Origin: Bacteroidota bacterium
Lineage (GTDB): Bacteria; Bacteroidota; Rhodothermia; Balneolales; Balneolaceae
Direction: 5' to 3'
Length of the DNA stretch: 51,633 nucleotides
Assembly: GCA_009909035.1 (NCBI GenBank)
Contig: JAAAOB010000109.1
Span: forward strand, 1 to 51,633
The translations under genes were made by a program, and so were the position numbers. The notes below the pieces were generated by a model. That model searched no databases. It saw nothing but the letters and a program-made list of their open reading frames with translations, and was not told the origin of the DNA. Positions 1 to 8,420 of the stretch are shown here, piece after piece. Numbering within the stretch: position 1 is the stretch's first letter; every line of letters begins with the position of its first letter.

Positions 1-105
1 ACCGACAGACATCCAAATTGCGATAATTGCCTTGAAATAGAAAACAGTACCCTCGATAGGCCACCATATTTTTGATTTCTTCTTATGGATAATTATTAGA
101 GCCAT
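1..105 (-). CDS. Partial gene of the next integron cassette, unknown membrane-like protein
   Basis: An open frame starts with ATG at 103-105 and runs 35 codons without a stop to the window edge. The peptide begins MALIIIHKKKSKIWWP and continues with a hydrophobic stretch (residues about 19-33), so it may be a small membrane protein. The ATG lies within the GTTATGG core that ends the preceding attC site, so this reading frame would begin exactly at the cassette boundary, as cassette genes often do. No function can be assigned. The continuous open frame and amino-acid mix support it being real, but it is short. Confidence 0.5.
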   Translation of the reverse strand, partial: MALIIIHKKKSKIWWPIEGTVFYFKAIIAIWMSVG

Positions 106-233
106 AACGGTCTACGGTTTAACCGGCTTGGCCTTATTGGCTGGTAATGTAATTAAAACCCGGAATTTCTATAAGTCACTAAATTTTAAAAAGGTAAACA
201 GCGGCCAAGTCCGCGTTGAAACCGTTGTTAGGT
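102..233 (-). other. attC-like integron recombination site
   Basis: Read on the minus strand, the site opens with ACCTAAC (227-233, fits the RYYYAAC core) and closes with GTTATGG (102-108, a GTT-type core that departs from GTTRRRY at one base). Between them two imperfectly complementary arms can pair: 203-224 and 114-133 share CGGTTT-AAC-CGG-CTTGGCC. The arm next to the gene carries three extra unpaired bases, like the extrahelical bases of attC sites. The central 69 bp would be the variable terminal loop. Total length of about 132 bp is within the known attC range. The site starts five bases after the stop codon of the 240-1124 gene, which is the expected cassette layout. Confidence 0.75.
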
Positions 234-1155
234 AACATGTTATGGCTTGATGTAAACTTCCACGTTAAACCTACGCCCATTCTTTTCTCTCAAGCCTTTG
301 AGATCATTTATGAAAATTTCTCTATTCGTAATCAGTCTTTGAGGATCCCAAACATAAGCTATTAATCGATCACAATTCTGATGCACTTGATATCCTTCGA
401 TGTCCTCCATTAACTCATTTGCGACTTTTTTGTAGTGTCGAGAATCTCTGACAAATTTGATTTCAATTAATGTTGAAATCTTTGGGACAACGATGTCAAC
501 TTTCTTGGTCTTATTTGCAAATTTTGAGGTAGATTCTTCAATTCTGGAATCTGGAAATACAGGTTTAATTACTGAAAATAATAGATCTCTAACATCAAGT
601 TCTTCATATAGTTCAAATTTTGGTCTTGAACCACGCTCGTTTTTCAAGTAGCTGACTGACTCAGGAAAAAGTTCTAAAATTTCAGTTAAAATGTATTTTC
701 TATTCTGATCGTAAGTTTCACTTAAAAACTCATACCTATCATCGAGGCCACCACAAACTAGATCCTCTAAATGTTCTCCTAAAAAAGCTGCAAAACAATA
801 TGCAGTATCTTGTCTAATTTTTTCAGCCCAGTCATTATATGCTTCAACTCTTCTCCTAATCTTTGAATTTGAGATATCTGTTAGTGCGTCTTCAGCGCTA
901 TAATTTTGTGGGTGACTTTTAAGCAACATAAATTCATCAAAAGCTATAATTGCTTCGACATAATTAACTATTTCTTTTGGAGTAAATTTAATTCTACAAA
1001 ATCTAAAATCTTCAACATCATCTCTCCAAAACTGTGAATAAATAGCACCTTCTCTTTCTAAATTTCTCAAATCATCAAGGAAGGAAGGTGTTAGGGCGGT
1101 AAATTTGTGATCAAAAAATTCCATTGAAGTTTGATGAATTTTAAATGTTACCTAA
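108..1155 (-). mobile_element. Single-gene integron cassette
   Basis: On the minus strand the element runs from the T of GTTAGGT (plus ACCTAAC, 1150-1156), through a short leader and the 294-codon gene, to the G of GTTATGG at 108. Its own first bases (TTAGGT) are complementary to the ACCTAAC core of its own attC. This is what a cassette needs to rebuild a complete attC when excised as a circle. The match extends to 13 bp: TGTTAGGTAACAT at 226-238 is the inverse of 1145-1157. No attC was recognised on the right, so this may be the first cassette of an array reading leftward, or an orphan insertion. No intact integrase is in the window. Confidence 0.7.
240..1124 (-). CDS. PD-(D/E)XK nuclease-domain protein, DpnII/MboI-type C-terminal domain
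   Basis: The product has 294 residues. The C-terminal half (about 170-285) matches the pattern of the DpnII/MboI-type restriction endonuclease fold: ELDVRDLLFSVIKPVFPDSR, then KKVDIVVPK and TLIEIKFVRD, which supply the D...ExK catalytic motif, then a DIEGYQ helix and a LIAYVWDPQ strand. The N-terminal 165 residues are mostly helical and unrecognised; they could be a sensor or partner-binding domain. A role in cleaving DNA or RNA for defence is inferred, not shown. No methyltransferase is adjacent, so it is not a simple restriction-modification enzyme within this window. The gene is AT-rich compared with the core genes and fills an integron cassette, which fits horizontal acquisition. Confidence 0.7.
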   Translation of the reverse strand: MEFFDHKFTALTPSFLDDLRNLEREGAIYSQFWRDDVEDFRFCRIKFTPKEIVNYVEAIIAFDEFMLLKSHPQNYSAEDALTDISNSKIRRRVEAYNDWAEKIRQDTAYCFAAFLGEHLEDLVCGGLDDRYEFLSETYDQNRKYILTEILELFPESVSYLKNERGSRPKFELYEELDVRDLLFSVIKPVFPDSRIEESTSKFANKTKKVDIVVPKISTLIEIKFVRDSRHYKKVANELMEDIEGYQVHQNCDRLIAYVWDPQRLITNREIFINDLKGLREKNGRRFNVEVYIKP

Positions 1156-1157
1156 CA

Positions 1158-1621
1158 TGTATTTATTAACAGGATTTCTGAACCTGTTCTATGCCGAATA
1201 GTACTCCATTCATACAAGGAGCGCAAGAAAAGCTGTTTACATTCCGAATAATGTTTATCGGAACCAAACTGTAGTTCCGAATAAAACGCCGATAAAAATC
1301 TCAAATATTTGTATAAGGGTTACTTGTTTTGGCCCTATTTTGTTTTTTGTGGGTAGCATAAGATCAATGATCCTTACCGATTCTTTCTCCTGCTACTTTT
1401 TACGTCAACCCCGCTAAAGCAGGACTAAAAGAAGAAAGTAGCAAAATCACGCCTGTGGCAGTGATGTCGTGTTCACTCCAACCGCCCGCCAGGCGGTGGG
1501 GGTGGTATTACTCGCCCGGAGGTTCCGCTCTGCTATGGGTTGGAACACCCATCGCCTTCGCTCGGCTTCGGCATGTTCCGTCAGCTGACGGAAAGATTAG
1601 GTTTGATTAAGATTTATAAGA
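1158..1621. other. Gene-free stretch with a dispersed repeat
   Basis: No gene is visible. The left part holds three copies of CCGAATA (1194-1200, 1244-1250, 1277-1283) of unknown meaning. The right part contains a dispersed repeat (1389-1540) described separately. Confidence 0.5.
1389..1540. repeat. Dispersed repeat copy 1 (related to 43065-43148)
   Basis: The block contains TACTTTTTACGTCAA, an AAAGTAGCAAAATCACGCC-like segment and CTCGCCCGGAGGTTCCGCTC followed by TGCTATGGG. All three have close equivalents in the same order at 43069-43148. This copy carries an extra internal palindromic insert rich in CCGCC/GGCGG. It is probably a non-coding interspersed repeat rather than a gene. Confidence 0.5.
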
Positions 1622-2643
1622 CTAATTCTCAGAGACAAATTGAAGTACTGCTTCATGGAATAGCTCGGGTTGATCTAAAAAGGATTCATGTCCGGCTTCA
1701 GGTAATATTGTGAGTGAGGAGTTGGGTATACGTTCATGGGCTTGTTGGTTTTCTTCGGGTGAGCCCACATCGTCATAACGTCCTGTCAGCAGTAACACCG
1801 GGGCGTTTATGAGGTTAAGATCGTCGAAGGTGCTTAGTTTTTTTCCGTCCTCCCAAAGCAGATCATCAACTCGCTCATTATCTTTTCGATTCAGATATTT
1901 GATGGGATTGTAAGGACAAGAGAAGATCACCCGAAACACCATCCCTGCTGTGATCTTTCGCTCGGTTGGGGCAAAAGCTGCGTCGGCGTAATCATTCCAT
2001 CTGCGGGCATCTTCCGGAGTGGTGATAGAATCGATCTCCGTGATCCAGTCATAGGTTTCCTGCCAATAATCGCTATTTGAATCGCTCTCTATTTTTTTCT
2101 CTGTGAGATTCTTGAGGTAGAGAGTACGGTAATGTGACCATCGCTCGGGAGAATGACCGGTGGTGATTGGGGTATTTAGTAGAATGGCTCCGCCAATAAA
2201 TGAACTTACTTTAGGGTAATACTGCAAAGTATGCAAAACCATTTTTCGGCCGGCACTGTGTCCCATCAGGTAGAGATCAGCTCTATATTTTTCTTTGAAG
2301 GCTGAGCCAAGTGCAATGATATCCCGGCTGTATTGATCGTAGGTGATTTTGTTTTGGGCAATTTTTTTGACTCGTTGATTAAGTCCACGCTGATCGTAAT
2401 AGGCAATGGCAAAATCTTGTTCGAGCGATTTTTCCATTTTGGATAATCGGATCTTGCAAAGTCGATAGCCGTTTCACCCGGACCGCCCTGAACAAACAAA
2501 ATCAACTTCTTTGAATCCAGGCTTCCACGTACAAAAACAGGAAATTCATAATCCTCTGCTTCTACATAGAAGAACTCTTTAATCTGTTGAGCGTGGAGAT
2601 CAAGTGAAATAAAAGCAAGCAAGAGTAGTGTAATTGTCTTCAA
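1622..2643 (-). pseudogene. Frameshifted secreted alpha/beta hydrolase (prolyl aminopeptidase-like)
   Basis: Two overlapping frames together make one alpha/beta hydrolase. The first begins at a TTG (2641-2643) with a signal peptide (KTITLLLLAFISLDLHAQ) and reads through the oxyanion motif FVQGGPGE to DYPKWK. The second takes over at YYDQRG and carries the nucleophile elbow GHSAG, the acid region LLLTGRYDD and the histidine PEAGHESF. The join is at a run of five T (2429-2433, A5 on the coding strand). One extra A would restore a continuous KWKKSLEQDF. This is a one-base deletion or a sequencing error; if real, the gene is inactive unless slippage occurs. The alternative is that only the 271-codon 3' part is translated, which would lack the first strands and signal peptide. 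Confidence 0.65.
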
Positions 2644-2648
2644 AAGAC

Positions 2649-3164
2649 TTAGTTTCCGAAAAGAATGTTGATTGAAGATCCGTCTTCTCTTGTGATCAGG
2701 AGTGAGTCGGTATCTACAAGGGGGTTGATGTTCAAAAAGTAATCGCAAAAGGAAGAAAACAGGTCTTCCGGTTTTTTGTTGTTGATGGCTGAAAGCGTAT
2801 CTCCCAGTGAAAAGGGTAGTCTTGGGTTTGTTCGGTTCACTACCCAAAGTGAATCATTGAGTATCCCGGGAATAAATGTGTAGGGAGAGTCAACCTGAAC
2901 GTCTGATTCAGGCCGGAGTGTAATTTTGTTTTCGTTATAATCGATAGTTACGGTAAAATGCTCAAGGATATCATTCCCCAATAGTGCTTTGCCAATCGCG
3001 GAAAATTCAACGGGGACTTTCATTTCAAATCCTGCAAGCGATACATCCAATTCTTTAGAGATCAGCGTATCAATAGTTGTCCCGAAAATGCCGGAGGTCG
3101 ATTGGTCGTAGTAAATTTTTTCATCTTGTGAAGGGGAAAGAACCCGAAAGTTGGGATAGAAGAA
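2649..3164 (-). pseudogene. Truncated retropepsin-like aspartyl protease with PDZ-like end
   Basis: The open frame extends 172 codons up to a TGA at 3165-3167 and has no ATG; the earliest start in the conserved part is a TTG at 3050. The conserved part reads ALLGNDILEHFTVTIDYNENK, typical of the second half of retropepsin-like proteases, followed by about 70 residues with a PDZ-like GDTLSAINNKKPEDL. The upstream half that should carry the DTG catalytic aspartate is not found in frame. The sequence further upstream is degenerate, so I read this as a remnant. It overlaps the start of the hydrolase gene by a few bases, suggesting the two were once co-transcribed. Confidence 0.55.
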
Positions 3165-3320
3165 TCAAGCCGCCGTTGAATGGTTTTCCATAGGTCTTTT
3201 TGATTTCAATAATAATAACTGAAGAAATCTACCAAGAAAGGGCGAACATTGTTACGACAGCAAGGTGTCACCTTTCTGTCTTTTATGAATCTTCTGCTAA
3301 TTTTTTTATCAACTTGGTAG

Positions 3321-3470
3321 GATGAATTTAAAAAGTTTACAGCGTCACAGAACATCTATTTCTCTTCAGGCTACTCAGCCCTGCAGGCCATTTATGGTCT
3401 CAGCGTATTAATCTGGCTCTTTATAGGCTTCCCGATGGATTGCGCGCGTCTACTCTCCTGGTGGCTCTAA
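3321..3470 (+). pseudogene. Possible gene fragment with a membrane segment
   Basis: A stop-to-stop frame of 49 codons encodes YSALQAIYGLSVLIWLFIGF followed by PMDCARLLSWWL and has no start codon. The hydrophobic, protein-like composition suggests the tail of a lost membrane-protein gene, but I do not recognise it. It lies in the otherwise gene-free stretch 3165-3654. Confidence 0.25.
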
Positions 3471-3545
3471 CGCGAAGTAGTCGATATCGCCACGCTTATT
3501 ACTTTCAATTGATGGTACGATCCAAAACCTTATGAAGACAACATA

Positions 3546-3588
3546 AAAAAAGCCCGTGATAGCCACTTAAGCTGATCACAGGCTTTTT
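3546..3588 (-). terminator. Bidirectional hairpin terminator
   Basis: AAAAAGCCCGTGATAGC and its near-inverse GCTGATCACAGGCTTTTT form a long stem with two small bulges, with A- and T-runs on each side. It sits 67 bp beyond the stop of the minus-strand M8 protease gene and could stop transcription from both directions. Confidence 0.65.
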
Positions 3589-3654
3589 ACGTTCTTGTTC
3601 ATCCTGGTCAAATGGTATGAATATTAGAACGAAGCTGGATAGATGGATCTGCAT

Positions 3655-4737
3655 TTATTTCTTGTCGTTCACAAATCCAATAGGCTCAAGCAGTACTTCC
3701 ATGCTCGCAATGTCCACTCCTTCGCTGGAGCCGGCTGCTTTGGCGGGTATACCGGGAGTGCCTTTGGGCAGATCGTAGGATTCACCAACAGAAGCTGCGC
3801 CATACCCTAAATCTTTCATAGAACCTGCAGTAATCCGGCTCAATGGATTTTCGCCCAGATTCAGAAAACCGGTCATTAATTCATTATTCAGTGCACCTTC
3901 ATCCCAGTGACTCAAGGCAGTACCCGGCCCAAAATCAGCCTCGATGGGGAGTTCATCGGTTCCCCCCTCAGCATTCCAGAATACATTAGCTTTTTTACCT
4001 GAGAAATATGGGGCGCCGGATGTTCCTTCAATCAGGTTTCTGTCGAAGAATGGTTGAACATTCCAGAGTGTTCCTACGCCCAAAACGTGGGCCATTTCGT
4101 GCACGATAACATCCTCAAAGAGGCCCAATTGGTCCAAAAAGTCGAGATCCGCAACATCAAAGAACATCAGTCCTGACAATGGAAGGAAGTTAGATGTACG
4201 CACGAATCGAGGGCCTGCCTGACCTAAAACTCCCCCGGGGCCATCAATTGGTGCCAAAACAACCTCAATGACGATATCGTCAAGAGTTCCATCTACCACA
4301 GGTGGAAATCCGGTAAATGCAGATGGAAGAGTTCCTGTAAATGAAGGCTCATCATTGATGATAATCCGCTCCCAGCGGCCGGCAGCTTTATCGAATACCT
4401 CTTCTTGTTCGGGGGTTACGGGCAAAACATACTTTAATGTAATATTAAAACGGCCGCGGTCAACGCCTGCTGCATCTGTTGCTCTTCTTTTGGCCATTTC
4501 TGTATCGCCATCGGAATCTGCGTCAATAATGATGGGTTCATCCGGCTGTAGAAGTGTCAACTCGGCTTGCATGCCTTCTGCAGTATGTATCTGGGAATCA
4601 TCCATCGAAATGTCGGTGGTGGTCTCGGTACAAGCCGAAAATGCAAATACACCCAGGACAACTGAAAGGAACCAGTACCGATGGGATGCTTTTGCAATTT
4701 TATTCAAGTTATTCGATATGCATTCTAAATTTTTCAT
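3655..4737 (-). CDS. M8 (leishmanolysin-like) zinc metalloprotease lipoprotein
   Basis: The product has 360 residues and is probably a membrane-anchored extracytoplasmic protease. A hydrophobic signal ends in a lipobox (AFSAC, Cys36). The zinc site is HEMAHVLGVG (His213, Glu214, His217), followed by TLW, as in bacterial leishmanolysin-like proteins. A later SHWDE (His277) supplies the usual third ligand, and NNELMTGFLN plus SRITAGSMKDLGY are typical of the family's C-terminal core. The last 40 residues are an unrecognised tail. It stands alone, with a terminator downstream and a 16-bp palindrome upstream (4801-4816). Substrate unknown. Many such proteins are annotated only as hypothetical; the zinc motif makes the family call fairly secure. 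Confidence 0.8.
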   Translation of the reverse strand: MKNLECISNNLNKIAKASHRYWFLSVVLGVFAFSACTETTTDISMDDSQIHTAEGMQAELTLLQPDEPIIIDADSDGDTEMAKRRATDAAGVDRGRFNITLKYVLPVTPEQEEVFDKAAGRWERIIINDEPSFTGTLPSAFTGFPPVVDGTLDDIVIEVVLAPIDGPGGVLGQAGPRFVRTSNFLPLSGLMFFDVADLDFLDQLGLFEDVIVHEMAHVLGVGTLWNVQPFFDRNLIEGTSGAPYFSGKKANVFWNAEGGTDELPIEADFGPGTALSHWDEGALNNELMTGFLNLGENPLSRITAGSMKDLGYGAASVGESYDLPKGTPGIPAKAAGSSEGVDIASMEVLLEPIGFVNDKK

Positions 4738-4800
4738 AAGTGGTTTTATTATTTTATTTAACGAATGTGGATTCTAACTACCTGTTCTTTATTATTGTAT

Positions 4801-4816
4801 GATCTAATATTAGATC
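4801..4816. promoter_or_regulatory. Perfect 16-bp palindrome upstream of the M8 protease
   Basis: GATCTAATATTAGATC is a perfect inverted repeat 64 bp upstream of the protease start. TAGATCT half-sites recur nearby at about 4893-4911. It could be an operator, but no cognate regulator is known. The rest of the gene-free stretch 4738-5179 shows nothing I can name. Confidence 0.3.
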
Positions 4817-5179
4817 AGAACATTTTCGAATATAGATTTTAAGTGGATAACAGACAAAAAACCAGGTCTCTTTTATTCAAATAATTTATTAGTAGATCTA
4901 TGTGTAGATCTGTGGGGGAGACGAGTAATGGACCATGTTGATATTATGGTCTCCTCCTGATCATATCCAGGAATGGCTTTAAGATTTACACTCTCCATGT
5001 ATAGTGATGAGCCTGTATGATGGTTAGAGCGCTGCAGTAGTAATGGATTATTGATAGTTTAAGGCCGGCAAAATGTGCAGAAACCGCTGAGATTCATAGA
5101 TGTATTCGTTGTATATGCAATTATACCGTGAGCCGTTGACAAGATCGAGGTGGCAGTGCGTCTTACGCCTTCGTTAATT

Positions 5180-5782
5180 TCAGTTGGTGATGAAGGTTTT
5201 TAATTCCTGAAAGGATAACGCCCCGGCATGACGCTTTACCTCCGTGTTGTTTTTGAACAGCAGTAGAGTTGGCAATCCTTTAACGCTATATTCTTCGGCC
5301 ACTTCTTTATGTTTTACAGTATTAACTTTGGCAATCGTACATTGAATAGTGTCGGATTCTGCTAATCTTTTCAAATGGTTATTCATCATAATGCAAGGCC
5401 CACACCATTCCGCCCAAAAGTCAATAAGAACCACCTCTTGTTTCTGTAACAATTGATCGAGTCCGTCTGCATCCACATGATGGACCCTGTTTTCCGGAGG
5501 TTGGCTTTGGGAGTGGTCTTTCCCACGGGCTATGACCCGTTTCAACGAAGCAAACGGCCAGCGTATGACGGCAAAAAAATTGCTGACCATCAGCATAAAA
5601 AACAGGAAGAAATGACCGGCAACCCGTAATGGTAATAGATGCTTCTTCGATCTGTTTTTAGATAGCCACTTTTCAAGTTTATTAATCTGATGCAGCATGA
5701 TCGATACATATTTTACTTTGGAATCCGCAATGGTGTCTTGGGTTCGCGGGCATTTGTATTGAATTAACAAACCAATCCTCAT
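5180..5782 (-). CDS. Membrane-anchored thioredoxin
   Basis: The C-terminal 100 residues are a thioredoxin domain with VVLIDFWAEWCGPC (WCGPC at 126-130) and the cis-proline region VKGLPTLLLF. A hydrophobic segment at about 57-72 should anchor it in the inner membrane, so the redox domain may face the periplasm or the cytoplasm depending on topology. The first 28 residues look atypical; Met29 (5698) is an equally plausible start and neither has a clear ribosome site. It may keep exported or membrane proteins reduced, but no partner gene is adjacent. Confidence 0.75.
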   Translation of the reverse strand: MRIGLLIQYKCPRTQDTIADSKVKYVSIMLHQINKLEKWLSKNRSKKHLLPLRVAGHFFLFFMLMVSNFFAVIRWPFASLKRVIARGKDHSQSQPPENRVHHVDADGLDQLLQKQEVVLIDFWAEWCGPCIMMNNHLKRLAESDTIQCTIAKVNTVKHKEVAEEYSVKGLPTLLLFKNNTEVKRHAGALSFQELKTFITN

Positions 5783-6057
5783 TTTTTAACCCGTTATTCC
5801 ACCTGCGAAAACGGCTCATCTGTGAGCCGCTCTGTTTTCTCTATAAACAATTGCCGCGCTATACTCTCATCTTCTTGCAAAAAAATCGTAAGCCTTGTGC
5901 CCCATCGGCGGGAGGGATCAAAATAACCAGGGATACAATTGTTGGAAAGCAGAATTTTATCATGATTTCTATTGTCATATAACGCTCCATTTGTATGCCC
6001 TGTAGCAGGTCTTATCTGGTATTTCGCCTTCGCATTGACACTGAATATAAAAATTGA

Positions 6058-7389
6058 TCAAAGAGCTATATCCGTGCGCAGCCCTATTACTAATGCATTC
6101 GGAGTATTTGGGTTTGTTCCCGGGCTAATGACATATTGAATATCGGGTTGGATGTTTAACCAGGGAATAACTTTGGTTAAATACGTGAATTCGAGCACGG
6201 TTTCTGAATCATCGACTTCTCCAGTTAACTGCTGAAAAAGTTTACTTCCCTGTACAGAGGCTATTGAAAATCCCACCAGGCCGTTTGGGTCACCGGGAAT
6301 GATTCCTTTGTATGTGATACCGCCACCGCCATACGATTTAAAACGGCTAACTTCGTTTTCTGTAAACCCGACTCTTCCAAAAATGGATAGTTGCTGATAT
6401 GTTTTTTTGGGATTGGGATTCCAATTCCAGTCATAAAGAATGTACAATCCTTTATCATTTTGGCTGTCTGTGACCGTTGGCAGAGTAGTTCCGTAACGGT
6501 CTGACACATAATTCTTTGAGTAACTCCAGACGCCAAGAGCAATTTTGGTTCTGTAATCACTGCTAACCTCTCGGCCTATAAACGACCGGCTTTGCCGGGT
6601 GGAGAGGTTGTCTTGTGCTATAAATTCCTGCTGGCCATATGAAAGCAGGCCAAGCTCGGCAATTGCAAGCGTTCCACCTCTGTTATTCCATGTAAAATCC
6701 GCGCTTTTGGCAGAGTTTAGCGATGCAGGAGCGCCATCCATCAACCCGGCCTGAATGTATATTCTCCGGTCCGGAACAAACTTGATTCTGCCACCCAAAC
6801 CGGCAGCCGGAAAGGTAGGCGGGCCAATTAAACCACTACCGGCAAAATCGCCGCCCAAACCTTGAGAGCTCTGCAAAAACAAGGAAGCGGACCCCATGAC
6901 ATCGAATTCTGAATTAACGTCATAAAGCCCCCCAAGAATGGAAAATTGGTTATAGAAGAGCCGTTGTTGAATCCAGATTTCAAATAGCCGGATGGTTTCT
7001 TCTGCCTCAATGTTGCTTACCCCCTGCACATCACCCGCGTACTGGCTAATACTGTTTCCGTTGTTTTGGAGGGCGGAAAACAGCATGTTGGATCCCTGTA
7101 AGCCAATCAGCTTTTCGTTATCAATAACAAATTTGAGATCAATATTCTGTATGAAAACAGATTTCTGGCGGATTCCCCCGGAAGCGTTACTCATCATGTC
7201 TCCGATGAAATTTAACTCAAGCGTAAACCCATTATTATTGAAAGGGGTGCGTAACCCACCCCAGTCGCCTGTGGCTGTCTCCCGGTTCCAAATGGATGAT
7301 TCATCATCTGCATCCTGCGCGTTAACGTCCAGCGGGCTGCTGATCAATAAAAATAGCAGAACGAAGAAATAAATTGATAGACGGTTCAT
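6058..7389 (-). CDS. OprB-family carbohydrate-selective porin
   Basis: This 443-residue outer-membrane protein has a signal peptide ending near LDVNAQ. The mature N-terminus carries the family hallmark TGDWGGLRTPFNNNGFTLEL. Later blocks (LGGLYDVNSEFDV, AAGLGGRIKFVPDRRIYIQAG, YKGIIPGDPNGLVGFS, LEFTYLTKVIPWLNIQPDIQYVI) follow the OprB order, and it ends in an aromatic-poor beta strand (LRTDIAL). It should form a 16-stranded beta-barrel that lets sugars or other small solutes through. It is monocistronic; the next upstream gene is 550 bp away. A structured element (7786-7863) lies about 400 bp upstream, too far to be a clear leader. Confidence 0.85.
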   Translation of the reverse strand: MNRLSIYFFVLLFLLISSPLDVNAQDADDESSIWNRETATGDWGGLRTPFNNNGFTLELNFIGDMMSNASGGIRQKSVFIQNIDLKFVIDNEKLIGLQGSNMLFSALQNNGNSISQYAGDVQGVSNIEAEETIRLFEIWIQQRLFYNQFSILGGLYDVNSEFDVMGSASLFLQSSQGLGGDFAGSGLIGPPTFPAAGLGGRIKFVPDRRIYIQAGLMDGAPASLNSAKSADFTWNNRGGTLAIAELGLLSYGQQEFIAQDNLSTRQSRSFIGREVSSDYRTKIALGVWSYSKNYVSDRYGTTLPTVTDSQNDKGLYILYDWNWNPNPKKTYQQLSIFGRVGFTENEVSRFKSYGGGGITYKGIIPGDPNGLVGFSIASVQGSKLFQQLTGEVDDSETVLEFTYLTKVIPWLNIQPDIQYVISPGTNPNTPNALVIGLRTDIAL

Positions 7390-7937
7390 TTTTGAATCCT
7401 GTTTGTATTGATAAGTACTTGCGAAAACTCAATGTCAGAATTTGGGTTGATAAATATAGTTAAGCTGGATATCTGAACCTTTGGCAGGCCGGTGGTAACG
7501 GATCCAAAGAAGAGGTCCGGGTCTATTCTAATAAATACAATGGCACGATTGTGTCTCGGATTCGCTCGTTTGGTGGGGAGCGGTTCCTGCGGTGGTGACG
7601 TATTTGAAGATCAAATCATATGGCGCAAACAAAACAGCAGCTAAGGAAAGCCTATTGCGGCAGGATGTTTCGTGCTGATTTACGTTGACTCTTGACCTCT
7701 TTATTGAGCCCGGTATTTTTGAGGATCATGAACGGTTTTGCCGATTTTTTGCACCGGAGGAACAACCGTGACGGGTTAAAGTTCTGAGGGGAATCCTGAT
7801 CCCGGTACCTTGGTGAGAAATTCTATCACAGGTACCTGTGCCGGGAGTAATCAAACTCCCCTCAAAATAATAGTATTTTTGTTGATAGAAGCACATAATC
7901 TATCAACCATTTATCTGCTCAACAGGAAATAATTGAA
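7390..7937. other. Gene-free stretch
   Basis: No convincing gene. A frame on the minus strand around 7660-7730 encodes about 26 residues with no known match. The only clear structure is the nested inverted repeat at 7786-7863. The AT-rich part next to 7389 may contain the porin promoter. Confidence 0.4.
7786..7863. other. Nested stem-loop element, possible structured RNA
   Basis: GAGGGG (7786-7791) pairs with CCCCTC (7858-7863). Inside, CCCGG (7801-7805) can pair with CCGGG (7841-7845), and the hairpin GGTACC...GTGA / TCAC..GGTACC (7804-7836) sits within that. The nesting of three stems in 78 bp suggests a folded RNA or a transposon-derived palindrome. It does not match any riboswitch consensus I know. 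Confidence 0.35.
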
Positions 7938-8210
7938 CTACTTACTGGCAGCCCACTTTCTGATTTCGGTTCTAAACCACTCATCGGCAGCGTCGGTCCA
8001 GGTGTACTCCTCACGAATGTAAGCCACAGTGTCTTTTTCAACATCAGAATAGGTAGCCCCATCCTTTACTGCTTCCAATAATTCAGCAGCATCTGCTTTT
8101 GAGATCGGATTATTGCCGGCTTTGTTATTTGTTAATTTATCAGCAAGCTCGATGAGCTCCCCGTCATATTTATTCCCATCAATTGTTTTGTAGTATGCCA
8201 TTGTATTCAA
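7938..8210 (-). CDS. Small conserved protein of unknown function
   Basis: The 90-residue product is acidic and soluble: MAYYKTIDGNKYDGELIELA at the start (from Met4), a middle ISKADAAELLEAVKDG and the ending EWFRTEIRKWAASK. I believe this matches a recurring small hypothetical family in Bacteroidota and other environmental bacteria, but I cannot name a function. Met4 (8201) is the likelier start because the family-like sequence begins there. Between helices, NPISKADAAELLEAV resembles an EF-hand-like loop but lacks the full ligand set. It stands alone between decayed sequences. Confidence 0.65.
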   Translation of the reverse strand: MNTMAYYKTIDGNKYDGELIELADKLTNNKAGNNPISKADAAELLEAVKDGATYSDVEKDTVAYIREEYTWTDAADEWFRTEIRKWAASK

Positions 8211-8420
8211 TATTTAAGTTTTGTTTAGTTCCAATCGTGTAATAAAAATAGACTTTTTCCGAATTTGAAATTATACGAAAAAATTTATTCGCAAATAAAT
8301 ACGGTTATAATTTAAATTTCCCAAGTATTTCAGAAAAATTTATTTCCCCCCTTTTTCCATAGAAGTTAATTATTGGGTTTATTTATTGTTTCGCCTTGCC
8401 TCTGTTTCTTTCTTCTGCTT

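Noticed and set aside
4268-4777. 169-codon plus-strand frame opposite the M8 protease
   Set aside because: Antisense to a gene with a clear zinc-protease motif and lipobox; composition typical of a shadow.
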